DNA from: Ostrinia nubilalis
Taxonomy: Eukaryota; Arthropoda; Insecta; Lepidoptera; Crambidae
DNA length: 64,000 bases
Assembly: GCF_963855985.1 (NCBI RefSeq)
Contig: NC_087092.1
Location: 2,356,001-2,420,000 of the forward strand
Direction of reading: 5' to 3'
Shown: piece after piece, positions 44,140 to 54,708 of the stretch
Position numbering within the stretch: position 1 is the first letter of the stretch
Layout: every line of letters begins with the position of its first letter
The notes under the pieces: generated by a model
Seen by the model: only the letters and a program-made list of their open reading frames with translations
Database searches by the model: none
Told to the model about the DNA's origin: nothing
Made by a program: the position numbers and the translations under genes

Positions 44140-44588
44140 TATAAATTGTAATGTGACATGCAATAAACGTTTTTGAATTTGAATTTGACACTAGGCTTGT
44201 GAACTCGACGGAGGATTGACGCTAACTAAGACGCCTGTTTAAGTCCAACGTGGGCCGACGATGACGACACCGTAAGTGACATCCACAAAATCACACCCAC
44301 TGCAGATTAGAGATAACTCGATTGTATTTGTAACTTGATTCAGAATTCGGTTCGGGCCGGTGTGAAGCCGCCTCGGAACGTCGTGCGCGAGCCAATTTGG
44401 GCTGATTATTTCCTGATTTCTTTGGAGTAGCTGGAACACTGTTAAATATGTACATTGTCTCTTCATTTTGTGAACATGATAGGAGAAGCGTCAATGTAGT
44501 ATTCAAGTCCAACGTGGGCCGAAGATGACGACACCGAAATTGTCACAAATCACACCCACCGCTGATTAGAGATAACTCGATTTCAACG

Positions 44589-44737
44589 GGGTTACCCCGA
44601 AAAATGTTATCCAAAGTTCGAATGATGCCGTCCCTCTCACGTAAAGCGAGATGCCAGCATTAGCGACAATGACAGATAGATGAAACTACGTTAACATAGT
44701 TTCGGAGCAGCGCGTTAACATAGTTTTGGAGTAACCC
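44589..44737. mobile_element. MITE nested in the duplicated unit
   Basis: It starts GGGTTACCCCGAAAAATGTT and ends ...AAAACTATG-like in reverse, closing TTTTGGAGTAACCC. It is absent from unit 1. Near its right end GTTAACATAGTTT repeats at a 26-30-base step. Confidence 0.5.
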
Positions 44738-44774
44738 TGCAGAATTCCGTCCGGGCCGGCGTGAAGCTGCCTAA

Positions 44775-45377
44775 AGCTTCGGCCAAAACAACGCGTGCAG
44801 CTCGCTTCGGCGATGGCGATGGCGATCACTGCGGGTGCATAGATCGCTGAGATATCGTGTATGAATTTGTAGCGTTCACGCGACCTGTCATTACAGGTCG
44901 CGTGACACGATTGTGCCCCGATTGCGCTAATTTTTAACGTCTCCAATTCATTGGCGCTTCTTCTCCAGTTGCGCTCCGTTTTTCATTTCAGCTGAGGTGC
45001 TAATTCGGTAATCACGGTAAAGTATGTACCTTCCTAGTATTTTGATTGTCACATGAGATGTTTAGCTAAAATCGAAGGTCGATTTCAAAGTTTAAATATT
45101 GATTGCACTACTTTTAACAGAAAATAAAGACGTTTACTTAGTTTTGATAGGTTTTGAAGAACTTTCTAACTTTACTCGAAGGCGCAGCTGCTCTCTGCTT
45201 ACGTCTATGCTTCGTTTAAACTAGCTGTTAAAACGATATCGCGATACGGATTTGTCAAAACAGCTGATGTTCGTTCGTCGTCCGGGCGCGTTGAAGATGA
45301 AAATTCTTAGCGCAATCGGGGCACTGATTGCCATCGCCATCGCGCATGCAACTGCACGCGTTGGTTTGGCCGAACCT
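44775..45377. mobile_element. PIF/Harbinger-like element with TAA duplication, 603 bp
   Basis: The TIRs are AGCTTCGGCCAAAACAACGC and, inverted, AGGTTCGGCCAAACCAACGC. TAA lies at 44772-44774 and 45378-45380. The sister unit 44241-44504 shows the uninterrupted site (GCCGCCTCGGAACGTCGTGC). Inside, 44915-45322 is itself a TIR element. Confidence 0.8.
44915..45322. mobile_element. TIR element nested in the Harbinger-like element
   Basis: The ends are GCCCCGATTGCGCTAA and TTAGCGCAATCGGGGC, a 16-bp perfect inverted repeat. Copy of 31824-32219. Confidence 0.7.
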
Positions 45378-45430
45378 TAAGAACGTCGTGCGCGAGCCAA
45401 TTTAGACCGATTGTTTCCTGATTTCTGTGG

Positions 45431-46394
45431 CGTGTCTGAGAATCGTGGTGCCTGGAGATTAGATAAACGTTTGCTTTGCCCACTGATATTAGGGCTGTGA
45501 TTGCTAAGGCTTAGATTTTGCAGCGATTTTGTGTTTCGCTCTATTAGCTGGATAAGATCGACCTTGTTTGGTGCAGACTTAAGAAATATTGCTAAAAACA
45601 AATAGCTTATTTATCTTAAAGTCTGAAACTAGATTTTTTATTGTCTTCAGATACTGAAGAACAGAACAAAACTTATCATTTAATTTATCGAAATTCACGA
45701 CTTACGACAATCCTTCACTGAATATTAGTAAGATACTTTATATGATTGTTAATTGTTTTCCTAAGTAATAATGCAATCAAGTAAAGGCTTGGAGCCTCCT
45801 ATATTATTTTAAAATATTACTAGTACCATACTAGTAATTACCAAGGTACAAGTTAATTTATTACTTGAATGCAATTAATAATTTATTGAGAATGCTTGCA
45901 TCTCGACAGTTTGATATCTCATCAATCAAAGTAAATAACAGAAGTTTCCATTACCTCTAAAAACAAAACAAAACAATAGAATAACGTAGTAAAAGTCCTT
46001 CCATCTCCTTCCATCATCGTTCTACTCATTGAAACAAAACAACATCGTAATGCTATAGTTCTGAATGAACCAAAGCGTATCAAGTTCGAATGCACAATGG
46101 TTATATTAAATATATAACCTGTTCTATTGTGAATGGCTGATGCAACCCGACCGGCTCCATTGAGGGCATGATCGCGGTGCACCGTGGCCGATTCGTACAT
46201 CGAGCTAAGAAAGTTAGGGAAGGGTTATTTTTCAGAAGAAAGAGCTTTGTGACACTAATTAGGTACCTATTATAGGCAACTGACATTGCCAATTAATATA
46301 AATGATGGTGCCAAAATGTGATTCTCATATACCTAACTACCTCCGATGTCACCTGTTCAAAAAGTCAATTGATTAACAGTTTTGGTTTGATCGC
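45431..46394. other. Unannotated interval
   Basis: No feature recognised beyond the flank of the duplicated unit. Confidence 0.35.
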
Positions 46395-46537
46395 GCGCAT
46401 GACTCTCTCGCTTCAAAAAATTGTCTTATGTTTTTCCTGTCTCTTGAACTATCTCTAATAAGTGTACCAAATTTCATCGAAATCGAAAAGTGAAATAAAA
46501 AAAACTAAGACTTTCGCATTTATAATATTGTTATAGG
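46395..46537 (-). mobile_element. Truncated Helitron, 5' part, inverted
   Basis: ACCAAATTTCATCGAAATCG, GACTTTCGCATTTATAATAT are the inverted start of the TCxxACTAATATTATAAATG family; the CTAG end is missing. Confidence 0.5.
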
Positions 46538-48299
46538 TTCTGTGAGTTAGGTATACACATCAGCTTAAATAACTTGGTAGAGGAGACAATGATTTTCGTA
46601 CAGCAATGAATCTTTCGAATAGTTTCAATTACGACGTATTCCATGTATTTTGCATATTAGGCAAAACAAGACGAAACGCGACCGAAAGTTCGATAACCGC
46701 TAAGTTTCTTTATTGAATTAGTTATTAAGAATTTATTTATTTAGTATAATAAATAGATGTGCAAAAATTACAATAGTTAATTATCATTATCTTCTTACAA
46801 AAAGTAAATTAATGGCATAAAGCTATTCCACAACATAAAAAGCTTCTTAACTCAACGTTGTTGTGATTTACTGAAATCTGTGACCAATCGCTCGAAATGA
46901 CGAGTGGCGGCCGTGGGGCAATCGTGGCTGACTGCAACAAAAACCTAATGCCTCGTAGGAGCTGCGATGTGAAACTTCTTTTAGATTTCTCATTGCGAAG
47001 AAGAAAAGTATTTTTTTTTAAGTTTTGTTTTTATGTAGAGCCGTAACTTTCTAATCATTAAGTATCAATATCACTAATCTGTGGTAGAGCGCAAAGCAAC
47101 TTTACGGTTTCGCGAAAATAGTTTATAAGTTATTTATAAGTAGGTATTTAGTCTTAGTTTTATTAGTAAAATATTTAAGTACTATAGTTATTTATACATA
47201 GTCATAAAAGTTAAATTGTTATCTAAAAACATTTTTAAAAGTTTCTCAATAACTCTAAAGTAGTTATTTTACAAATCCCTACATAGCTCAACTACATAAT
47301 TTATTTGCTTCAGATCTTTCAAAATATCTCCACGTCTTAGTGAATTTACATCTAGTGATTGGGCTTAAATGAGCTTTCGTGGTTTTCTTTGGCTAAAAAT
47401 ATGAACTTTTTTTATACAGACTCAAATTATGTACTTACGTATATAATGTTATAGTTTAACGAAACATGTGGTCAAGTAAATAAAGCAATAATGGCATATA
47501 ATTATAATTAAGTCGTCCCATACCTTAGTTACGGACGTAAGTGTGTAATTATCTGTGTATCGCATAAAATATAAGTGTTTCTTACTTGTTTCCCTGTCCG
47601 TTTCGCAAGTCTATATCGTGATAGGGCTACCAAATTATAATGAAAAAAAGTTAGTCTTATTTAACCTCCAAATAATTAATGAAGTTACTGATAATTTTAA
47701 CCACCGCTGTAAAAAATCTCACATTTATAAACTCAACTGAAGGTATAACACTCGTTGGTAAATTACCCATTTCTATCGATCGGACGAGATTGATTTCAAT
47801 CGAGCAGAGCACCGTCTCCTATAATTTCATGGTAATAAAAGACCTTTAATTCAGAATGCCCATTTTACTTCCCGTAATTTTAATTTTAGAGTAGTAGGTG
47901 GTAATCTTTTAATAAAAAGAGGTAAAAAAGGAAGGTGCTTACTTTACAGTTAGTTACAAAACATTGACTTAATTAACATAACCATTTTGCACCTAGATCA
48001 ATATTTCCAAATGACGCACTTGTACTATGGTAGTAATTCCTACCTCCATTATCTTTGGTTTTACGATGGCAGCCCTGATAAGAAACCCCCATAGATTATA
48101 CACCAGCGCGTGTAGCCAATATCTGGAATCTATTACCAACAGTTACTAGGTTTGATGAATGCTGCAATCTACGTTGGGATTAGCTCATAGGCTCTCAAAC
48201 TTTCAAATACTATTCTAGTGAGTTCACAAAATTGGCAAAACTTTAAAACGTTTTGGGGCTGTGAATGTGATATCGTTCGTTATTATTGTGAAATTTTTA
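46538..48299. other. Unannotated interval
   Basis: No supportable coding or repeat boundary. Confidence 0.35.
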
Positions 48300-48346
48300 G
48301 CACTTACAGGGCAGATTATGTACCATCCTAGACAGCATCTTACTTC
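48300..48346 (+). repeat. LINE 3'-tail piece interrupted by an RTE fragment
   Basis: CACTTACAGGGCAGATTATG matches the tail of the LINE at 53690-53968. The continuation (CATCCCACTT, AATATCAGG) resumes at about 48633-48660 after the RTE fragment. Confidence 0.55.
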
Positions 48347-48642
48347 ATCATCATCATTTCAGCCACAGGACGTCCACTGCTGAACATGGGCCTCCCCCAA
48401 TGACTTCCACATCGCATGGTTGGCAGCGGCCTGCATACAGCGCCTTCCTGCTACTTTTATCAGGTCTTCGGTCCACCTTGTGGGTGGACATCCAATGCTG
48501 CGTTTTCCGATACGTGGCCTCAACTCCAGAACCTTGCTCCCCATTGGCCGTCAGTTCTGCGTACTATGTGCCCTGCCCATTGCCACTTCAGCTTGCTTGT
48601 CGGGCCATGTCAGCGACTTTAGTTCGTTTATGGATCCCACTT
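48347..48642 (-). pseudogene. RTE LINE C-terminal fragment inserted in another LINE tail
   Basis: On the minus strand the frame 48544-48359 encodes KVLELRPRIGKRSIGCPPTR and ends EAHVQQWTSCG. The upstream KRTKVADMAR peptide is out of frame because of a net 4-base loss compared with 20620-20640. It sits inside a Jockey-like tail, with similar GCATCTTACTT and GGATCCCACTT at its two edges as a possible target duplication. Confidence 0.75.
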
Positions 48643-48660
48643 AATATCAGGTGATTTTTT

Positions 48661-49473
48661 TGTTGGGAACCAGTTGCTGATCAAGCCGCAACTCCAGTAA
48701 TTCTTTAAGGGCACAATTTATAACCCAGTCCGTCCATAGATTCCGCTAATACATAGCCAGTAATTGCGTCACATAATTTATGATAACTCAATATCATGGA
48801 AACGGTTTATCTTTAAAGATAGTGTGAGATGTATTAGAATGTCATGGACTGAGATAGCCGTGTATTTGAAATGTGATTCCCTTCAAAAATACGTTGTAAT
48901 GATCATATTTTTATGTGAGTTTATGTTGTTAGTTTATTGCAGTGGGTTTGCTTGGGTAATGTATGTTTTACAGATAGTCGTAACTTGAGTATAATAATAA
49001 TATCCTTCTGAAAGACAAATACTCTCGTAATTATATTGTTTTTCAAACAAGCTGTTGCTCGTAGACTTAATGTAAAAGTAATTTATATTAATTTTACTCA
49101 TTTTTTATACATATTTTTAAAAACTCATGAAAATAAACTTATTTAATCAATACGGTCAAACTTCTATCAAACGTTAACGAGAAATAAATAAGAACGTTGT
49201 TTTATTGACTTCATTCTTATTCATTTCCATGTTTATGTAAAGAAACATACAGCTCTAAAAAATATAAATCGGTATAATATGTACATAAATTAGAACTTTT
49301 TTCTACGTAAAGCTTTACATAGAGACGATTTGTTAAATAGATGTTAGTTATTTAAGTTATTATTGCATAAAACATTTAATTAGACCAATACCTTAACTTT
49401 CCATGGCCAACAATTCCATGTACCGCCGAGCAGCGTCGTAAATATGATGTGACATTGCAAAAAGAGGTACACC
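48661..49473. other. Unannotated interval
   Basis: No supportable feature. Confidence 0.35.
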
Positions 49474-49495
49474 TGACCCTGGGTCACAGTGACCC
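49474..49495. promoter_or_regulatory. Nuclear-receptor-like triple half-site
   Basis: TGACCC-T-GGGTCA-CAG-TGACCC: a perfect inverted repeat of GGGTCA with 3-base spacing, plus an everted pair with 1-base spacing. The 15-bp GGGTCACAGTGACCC fits the palindromic response-element format. It lies in a GC-rich patch (49400-49600) in AT-rich surroundings. Function is inference. Confidence 0.4.
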
Positions 49496-50129
49496 ACCGC
49501 GGGGCGCCGCGTCGGGTTACGGTTAACCCAAGGATGCCCTTTGATTAAGATTGGGCCGGGCAGACCGATGCGTATCGAGCGTAAGACGACGGGTTATAAT
49601 TTAAGAGCCATTTTACATTTTCGTGCGAATTTCTAAGATTTTGGAAGCATGAATTACTATCTTAAGCAACACCCAGAGATTATTTAATAACTGCGAAAGA
49701 TAGGTCAATCCTTTTTGTTGATCATTAATGAAACGGATTTACTAAAACTCTTTTGCTTAATTCACAGTGCCCCATCTCCCACAACCATTTTACGAAAAAA
49801 TTGCCGCAGACTCATTTTCAAAGTCCTGTATCTATTATTTATGCTCATATAATAAGCTTAAAAATATATAGTAATCATCGGACATATATTCTTGTAGTCC
49901 ATTAATGAAATAGATTCTTGAATTTCATTACCATTATTGAGTAAAATCTAAAAATAATTTGGCAAATTTGAAGATTAACGTCACATTTTGATCGTGGTTT
50001 TTGGTTTAAAAACACAGCATAAACTGCAATAAAAGTATCCCAAAATAAAGAATATTCATTGTAGAATTAATTTCTACAGTTATTGTTTAAATATTAGTAA
50101 CCACTTTGTCAAAATATTGATGTGAATAT

Positions 50130-50340
50130 CAGTATAAATTACAATGCGCAAGCCGACATCGATTAGTATGGCGCGAGCGCCCGTCAAGGCAGGACCTGTG
50201 TCATTTTTCCCGCCGTGACGTTTACGTGCGTTCGTGTCGTAAAGCGGTGATTTGTACGGCGACCAAATACATTTGATACTATGCCGAGAGGCTGTTTCGA
50301 GTCGGCCGGCCGAGCAGAAATTGAAATGATGAATTTTAAT
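50130..50340. promoter_or_regulatory. GC/CpG-rich island of unknown role
   Basis: Sharp GC rise with GGCGCGAGCGCCCG, CCGCCGTGACGTTTACGTGC and GTCGGCCGGCCGAGC. No repeat family was recognised, so it may be a regulatory element or a promoter. No start site or exon is assigned. Confidence 0.3.
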
Positions 50341-50583
50341 TTCTTTGACGGATCTGGGTGTAACTATGTATAATATGTAGGTACCATGTATTGTATTTAA
50401 TTTAATAAATAAATTATAAAAAAAGTATATCCATTATGATAGCACCCTTAACACAAGCATATTGGTTGCCTACTTTTGGACTAGATGGCGCTGTGAAATT
50501 GTCCAAAGATTTGTTTATTTATTTATCCGCTTTGAGTTTTGTTTCGTGAAGAAGAAAAAGAAGCGTTTTGTTTTGTTGTTAAA

Positions 50584-51992
50584 TCTATACTAATAAAAGA
50601 GGAAAGATTTAATTGTTTGTTTGTTTGTTTGGAGGCAATAGGCTCCGAAAAAAAATTCTTTCACGATTTAGAATCCTAATTTTTTTCTATGTAGGCTGTA
50701 AAATATTTTCAAAAACTTTTGTCCAAAATCTTTGATAAAATTCGACGTTTAATAAATAAATTAGATAACATGTTAATACTTTTTTTTTTCAGTACGATTT
50801 TAGTACTTGTTTTTCAGAAATTCTACGATTTAACTAAACTTCTAAAGTGTTTATATTTTATGCATAATTTATTAACTTCTAAAATATACATATTATATCC
50901 TATTGATAGATGACGTGCTTCGTATTTTATTAAAATTATTACCTGACTAGGTTAAAAAGGTGTGGAATGTTATTTTGGAGATAACTTGGTTCCATAGAAA
51001 TATAGAGAGATGCTAAGTAATGCGCTGAGTTCGAAACTCAGTGTCGTATTAGAAATTCACACACACAAAGAAATCAAATTATGTGCTCATTATCCATTGC
51101 GGTATCAGTATTCAACGTTCGAATAATCTTTAGTACTATGCAAGCAATATAAACTGTTTACATAATGACGTCGCTACTGTCATCATTGCTTTCACAAGCA
51201 ATATGTTCCAATTTGTCCCTTGTCACATTTCCCTTTAGTTTCTGTGATCTGTGCTTGTTTCTAAGTTGATATCAATAAAAAAAAATCCTTAGTACTTTTG
51301 ATTTAAATTATTTTTTTTTATTTTGACACGTGTTTGAAAAATCAAGGTCAGATTACAATAAAATAACAAGTGAAAACGTAACATTGCATTGCAACTCGCA
51401 ATTTCGCAATATTGATGAGGAGATTCCATTGGAAAGTCTGTATTCATTCCTAGGATTCCCCTAACACCATCAAATTCAAGAGAATTCAAGAGAGTGCAGT
51501 TTCCCATCTCATGCTTAGGGACCACGGTTTAAAATAGTGTGGTTGCATAGAGCCTGCAACGGGCAACCGCGTGCGCAGCTGCTCATACTAATTTTCGATA
51601 CAAAAGCAAGTGTTGGCGCCCTCACGAGTTTTAGCGGAGTTCCATATGGTAGCGGGAGTAGACTTAATGGAAATCTATGCTTCTCCGACGACCAGTTGTA
51701 TGTGGAATACTCCAGAGTATGCGCACACAATAGCCTGGTGATTTTAGCACCTGAAGGAAAAACAAAAAAACATTGTTTACAAAGAGATCTGCGGCAGGTG
51801 TAGTGTTTTAATTTTGTTTTAGAAAGATCTCATAATTTTGTAAGTATTCAAATATTTAAACATAATGATGTGTAGATTTTATATCAAAAAATATAATCAT
51901 TTAACAAAATTAATTTTCTTAGAATATTTTAATTCTATAATGTAGAACCATTTTCCACTTCATCGCAGAAGAAGTCGCGGGCAAAAAGCTAG
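50584..51992 (+). mobile_element. Large non-autonomous Helitron (1.4 kb) with foreign-looking interior
   Basis: It starts TCTATACTAATAAAAGAGGA after A and ends GAAGTCGCGGGCAAAAAGCTAG before T (51993). The terminal blocks match the 15007-15231 family, but about 1.1 kb of unrelated sequence lies inside. This includes a tRNA-like B-box piece (51028-51044) and a GC-rich block at 51525-51805 with a plus frame (51537-51803, including LTSFSGVPYGSGSRLNGNL). No Rep/helicase is present. The pairing of these two ends is inferred. Confidence 0.55.
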
Positions 51993-52007
51993 TATGAAAT
52001 ATGTAGT

Positions 52008-52432
52008 ATTGCCCGCGGCTTCACCCGCTTGAAATTTAGTTTGTCACAGATCGTCATAAATTATAGCCTATACATTGTTATTCTGGTCGACGCCAGGGAT
52101 GGATGAGCGTCGCTGTCACTGGCGACAGGGTCTTCTGGTTCAGGGTTCATGGCGTAGGTCTCAGGCAAAATGAAATCCACTCGTAGAAATTAATAAACTC
52201 AGTGTATTAACGAAAATAATTACACACAGCACTAGAGTCGTATCGGAACTGAGTGAACCAAAGGTCTTGCGATAGGAACGTCCGACCCGAGTGATAGTTG
52301 AATACAGACTGCCTAGTACTGCTGTACTGTACTGTAAAGTTTCATCAAAATCTGTTCAGTGGTTTTTGCGTGAAAGTGTAACAAACATCCAGACATCCAC
52401 ACAAACTTTCGTATTTATAATATTAGTAAGAC
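52008..52432 (-). mobile_element. Helitron, inverted, split by an insertion
   Basis: TTGCCCGCGGCTTCACCCGC to ...TTATTCTGG (52086) and then CTGTAAAGTTTCATCAAAAT to TTATAATATTAGTA are the two halves of the 3991-type Helitron in reverse. The CTAG end is lost. Between them lie about 240 unrelated bases. Confidence 0.7.
52087..52330 (-). other. Insert inside the Helitron, retroelement- or gene-start-like
   Basis: On the minus strand a leader-like stretch is followed by an ATG at 52150 and a frame beginning MNPEPEDPVASDSD that stays open to the insert edge (21 codons). It could be the LTR/leader and first Gag codons of an LTR retrotransposon, or a captured first exon. Neither is proven. Confidence 0.35.
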
Positions 52433-52614
52433 TAGTAAAAAGTAAGATAGTAAGATGAATTATTTTAGTTATTTGTTTACTTATAATAATATTTATTTAT
52501 TTATTTCTTAGCTCTGTCTGATAATGGATCTGGAGGAGATGCAATGGCCACCTCCGTAACAAAACAATAGAACCATATGGAGTTTGGGCTTGTGTGATTC
52601 GCCTTGACGAATAT

Positions 52615-52860
52615 TTCGTATCCAGGGTCCGATGATGGAGCTGTAAGGGGGCAGATTTTTTTTTTCACTATGTGACTGTCTTTATTTTGTACTTAATATA
52701 TTTTACATTAATATTATACCTATTCGTGTTTCATTATTCGTATCCAGGGTCCGATGATGGAGCTGTAAGGGGCCAGATTTATTTTTCACTATGTGACTGT
52801 CTTTATTTTGTACTTAATTAATTTTCTTTATTTTACATATTATACCTATTCGTGTTTCAT
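52615..52860. repeat. Two-copy tandem repeat, period 122 bp
   Basis: TTCGTATCCAGGGTCCGATG, GGAGCTGTAAGGGG and CACTATGTGACTGTCTTTAT occur twice, 122 bases apart (52619 and 52741), with few differences: a recent duplication. Confidence 0.85.
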
Positions 52861-53210
52861 TATGAATCGAAATATAAAAGACTTAATAAACTCTATTAAA
52901 AATTTAAATTAATTAATCAAGTTTGAATACCTCATTCTACCTTAAAATTAATAACTTAAATCAAGTCTTAATACGGTCACGGCTCAAGATTTTTTTGTCC
53001 ATTTCAGCGTTCTTTTTACTCTTTTGACGTTGCGTTGACAGCTTTTACCTAAATTCGCGCGGAACTTTTTTGTGAAATGGCTCTTAAGGATGTTCCTTGA
53101 ATTTATTAAGGAAAACATGCTTATTATTGTATACTTTAAACGCTGTAATACTTTGAAGGTACGATGCAAGTGTTTTGTGTATCCTGCATCGACACAACAA
53201 GCTAATATTA
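52861..53210. other. Unannotated interval
   Basis: No supportable feature. Confidence 0.35.
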
Positions 53211-53348
53211 AGCCGGGTGTCCAGCGTGTTTTGCTCTACACAATCAAGAAAAACTTTTCAACATTCAACACTTTTTGTAGGCAATTTTGTTGAATGTTGT
53301 GGATGTTTTTGTTGATTGTGTAGAGCAAAACGCGCTGGAGACCCGGCT
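53211..53348. mobile_element. Foldback MITE (AGCCGGGT family)
   Basis: AGCCGGGTGTCCAGCGTGTT through CTCTACACAATCAA is mirrored by TTGATTGTGTAGAGCAAAAC through ACCCGGCT. The inner part also pairs (AACATTCAACA/TGTTGAATGTT). 138 bp with arms of nearly 60. Confidence 0.78.
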
Positions 53349-53689
53349 TCAGGACCACGGTCGTAATAAAGGTATAAGTGATTAATCTTATTAACTACCG
53401 GCTGATAACTTAAATTGTTTACAAGTCGCTGTGGTATTTACGTTCAGGTATTTCTAGTGTTATTTAAAGAGAAGGCGAGCGGTAGGTCGACTTCCAATCA
53501 CTTTGATGACGTATTTTTAATTATAATGCAAATTTCTGGTATTTATTGATGCTTGACCACAGAATACGGTTGTATTAATAAGAATTAAATAGAAATAATG
53601 GATAATTAAAGTTAAGTTTCATGAAATAATTTTATGATTGTAGTCTAGTTTTGTAAGTTATTTATTTACTAGTACTTCCACCAGCCCCC
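53349..53689. other. Unannotated interval
   Basis: No supportable feature. Confidence 0.35.
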
Positions 53690-53968
53690 TTCCATCATCG
53701 GGGAACCAGACGCAGGTTAGCGTACCATCCCTATATTGTTGACATTCCACCAGCTCGCACTAAGCGTTTCGATGACTCTTTTATAATGTGAACAGCTAGG
53801 GACTGGAATTCGTTGCCTGCTGTTGTCTTTCCCGAAAACTATAATCCGGGCCTTTTCAAGGCGAGAGTGAATAGGCACTTACAGGGCAGATAAGTACCAT
53901 CCTAGACTGCATCCCACTTAACATCAGGTGCGATTGTGGTCAAATCCCTGCCTTGTTATGCATAAAAA
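53690..53968 (+). pseudogene. LINE RT C-terminus and 3' tail (Jockey-like)
   Basis: The frame around 53795-53890 reads [32 protein letters not shown] and a stop. RDWNSLP and FK-R-N-HL are typical of Jockey-group RT C-termini. Then comes CTAGACTGCATCCCACTTAA, ...GTTATGCATAAAAACAAAAA, the tail. Strong 5' truncation. Confidence 0.7.
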
Positions 53969-54539
53969 CAAAAAAAGTTTTTAATGCAACACTATATCAA
54001 GGTTATTTGATGAAAATTCCTCACTTCGCGTCGCCAAAATATCTAGAATAGAGCTGTTTTTTCCTGGTTCTAAGTCAACCGTGATAACTCCAAGTTATAA
54101 ATAAAAAATCCAACGAAATATCAATCAAAATATTCAGTTGAGGATATCCTCTGCTATAAAATCGATTGACAAATCTTCAAAACTGCATCACCAAACGCAT
54201 TCGCAGAACTATTTTTTAGACTCCTTGGAAGTGGAATCGTTTTGACATATTTATCGATACATAAATCGATAAAAGTGTATCGGCACGAGCTATCGGGTAA
54301 CGACCTGGATGATTTATGGCGGTCAGTTGGAACCGTGGTGCTATTTATGTGACAGGCCAACAAAAGGAGAAGTGAACTTTTTTGCTCTCCTGCATTGAAA
54401 TGAGTTAAAGTGCAAGGTTGGGTGGACATGGTGCTTTAGGGTTTATGTGGGTTGTCAAAGAAATTGAAAAGTTTGTGCATTTTTCAAATAAGAAATACTC
54501 TCAGATCATAGAAGGGAATAGATGTGAAACGGGGGCGTG
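53969..54539. other. Unannotated interval
   Basis: No repeat recognised; possibly upstream sequence of the candidate gene below. Confidence 0.35.
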
Positions 54540-54615
54540 GCGCGTGTCTCCGCGATATGCCCAGAAACGAACATCGGCCGCGTAGCTAGGTTAGTCGCGA
54601 TTCAGTCGTACTAAG
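54540..54615 (+). promoter_or_regulatory. Candidate host promoter with TCAGT initiator
   Basis: GC/CpG-rich (GGCGCGTGTCTCCGCGATAT, CATCGGCCGCGTAGC) and ending in GCGATTCAGTCGTACT. TCAGT at 54602-54606 fits the arthropod initiator. No TATA box at the expected distance. A coding-like exon follows directly. Confidence 0.4.
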
Positions 54616-54618
54616 GAA

Positions 54619-54708
54619 ATGTTCTCCGATATTTTGGATAATGCGTCGTTACGTGCAATAAAACAAGTGAAACGAAGAACTACAGGAACAATGGAGTCAT
54701 TTACTAAT
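54619..54708 (+). CDS. Candidate first coding exon of an unidentified host gene (partial)
   Basis: First ATG downstream of the initiator-like TCAGT, in a frame closed upstream by TAG (54592-54594). It gives 30 codons, beginning MFSDILDNASLRAIKQVKRR and ending MESFTN, then AAT/GTAAGTATTG, a full-consensus splice donor at 54709. The exon ends in phase 0. The peptide is basic and unlike the repeats around it; I do not recognise it. If splicing used the acceptor at 55713-55714, the frame would stay open for 43 more codons (VNTAKSVCSLEIL...) before TAA. The true second exon could instead lie beyond the window. No repeat family covers this exon. Confidence is limited by the lack of homology evidence. 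Confidence 0.35.

Larger units (their letters stand above)
44241..45430. repeat. Duplicated ~264-bp unit, second copy carrying two insertions
   Basis: AAGTCCAACGTGGGCCGA starts at 44241 and again at 44505. Both units continue with CACACCCAC, GATTAGAGATAACTCGATT, CGGGCCGGTGTGAAGC or CGGGCCGGCGTGAAGC, then AACGTCGTGCGCGAGCCAAT and TTTCCTGATTTCT. In unit 2 the sequence is split by elements at 44589-44737 and 44775-45377. The minus strand of both encodes KSGNN(Q/R)xKLARARRS. Confidence 0.7.

Noticed and set aside
48400..48654. Several overlapping plus-strand frames
   Set aside because: They are antisense shadows of the RTE C-terminal fragment on the minus strand.
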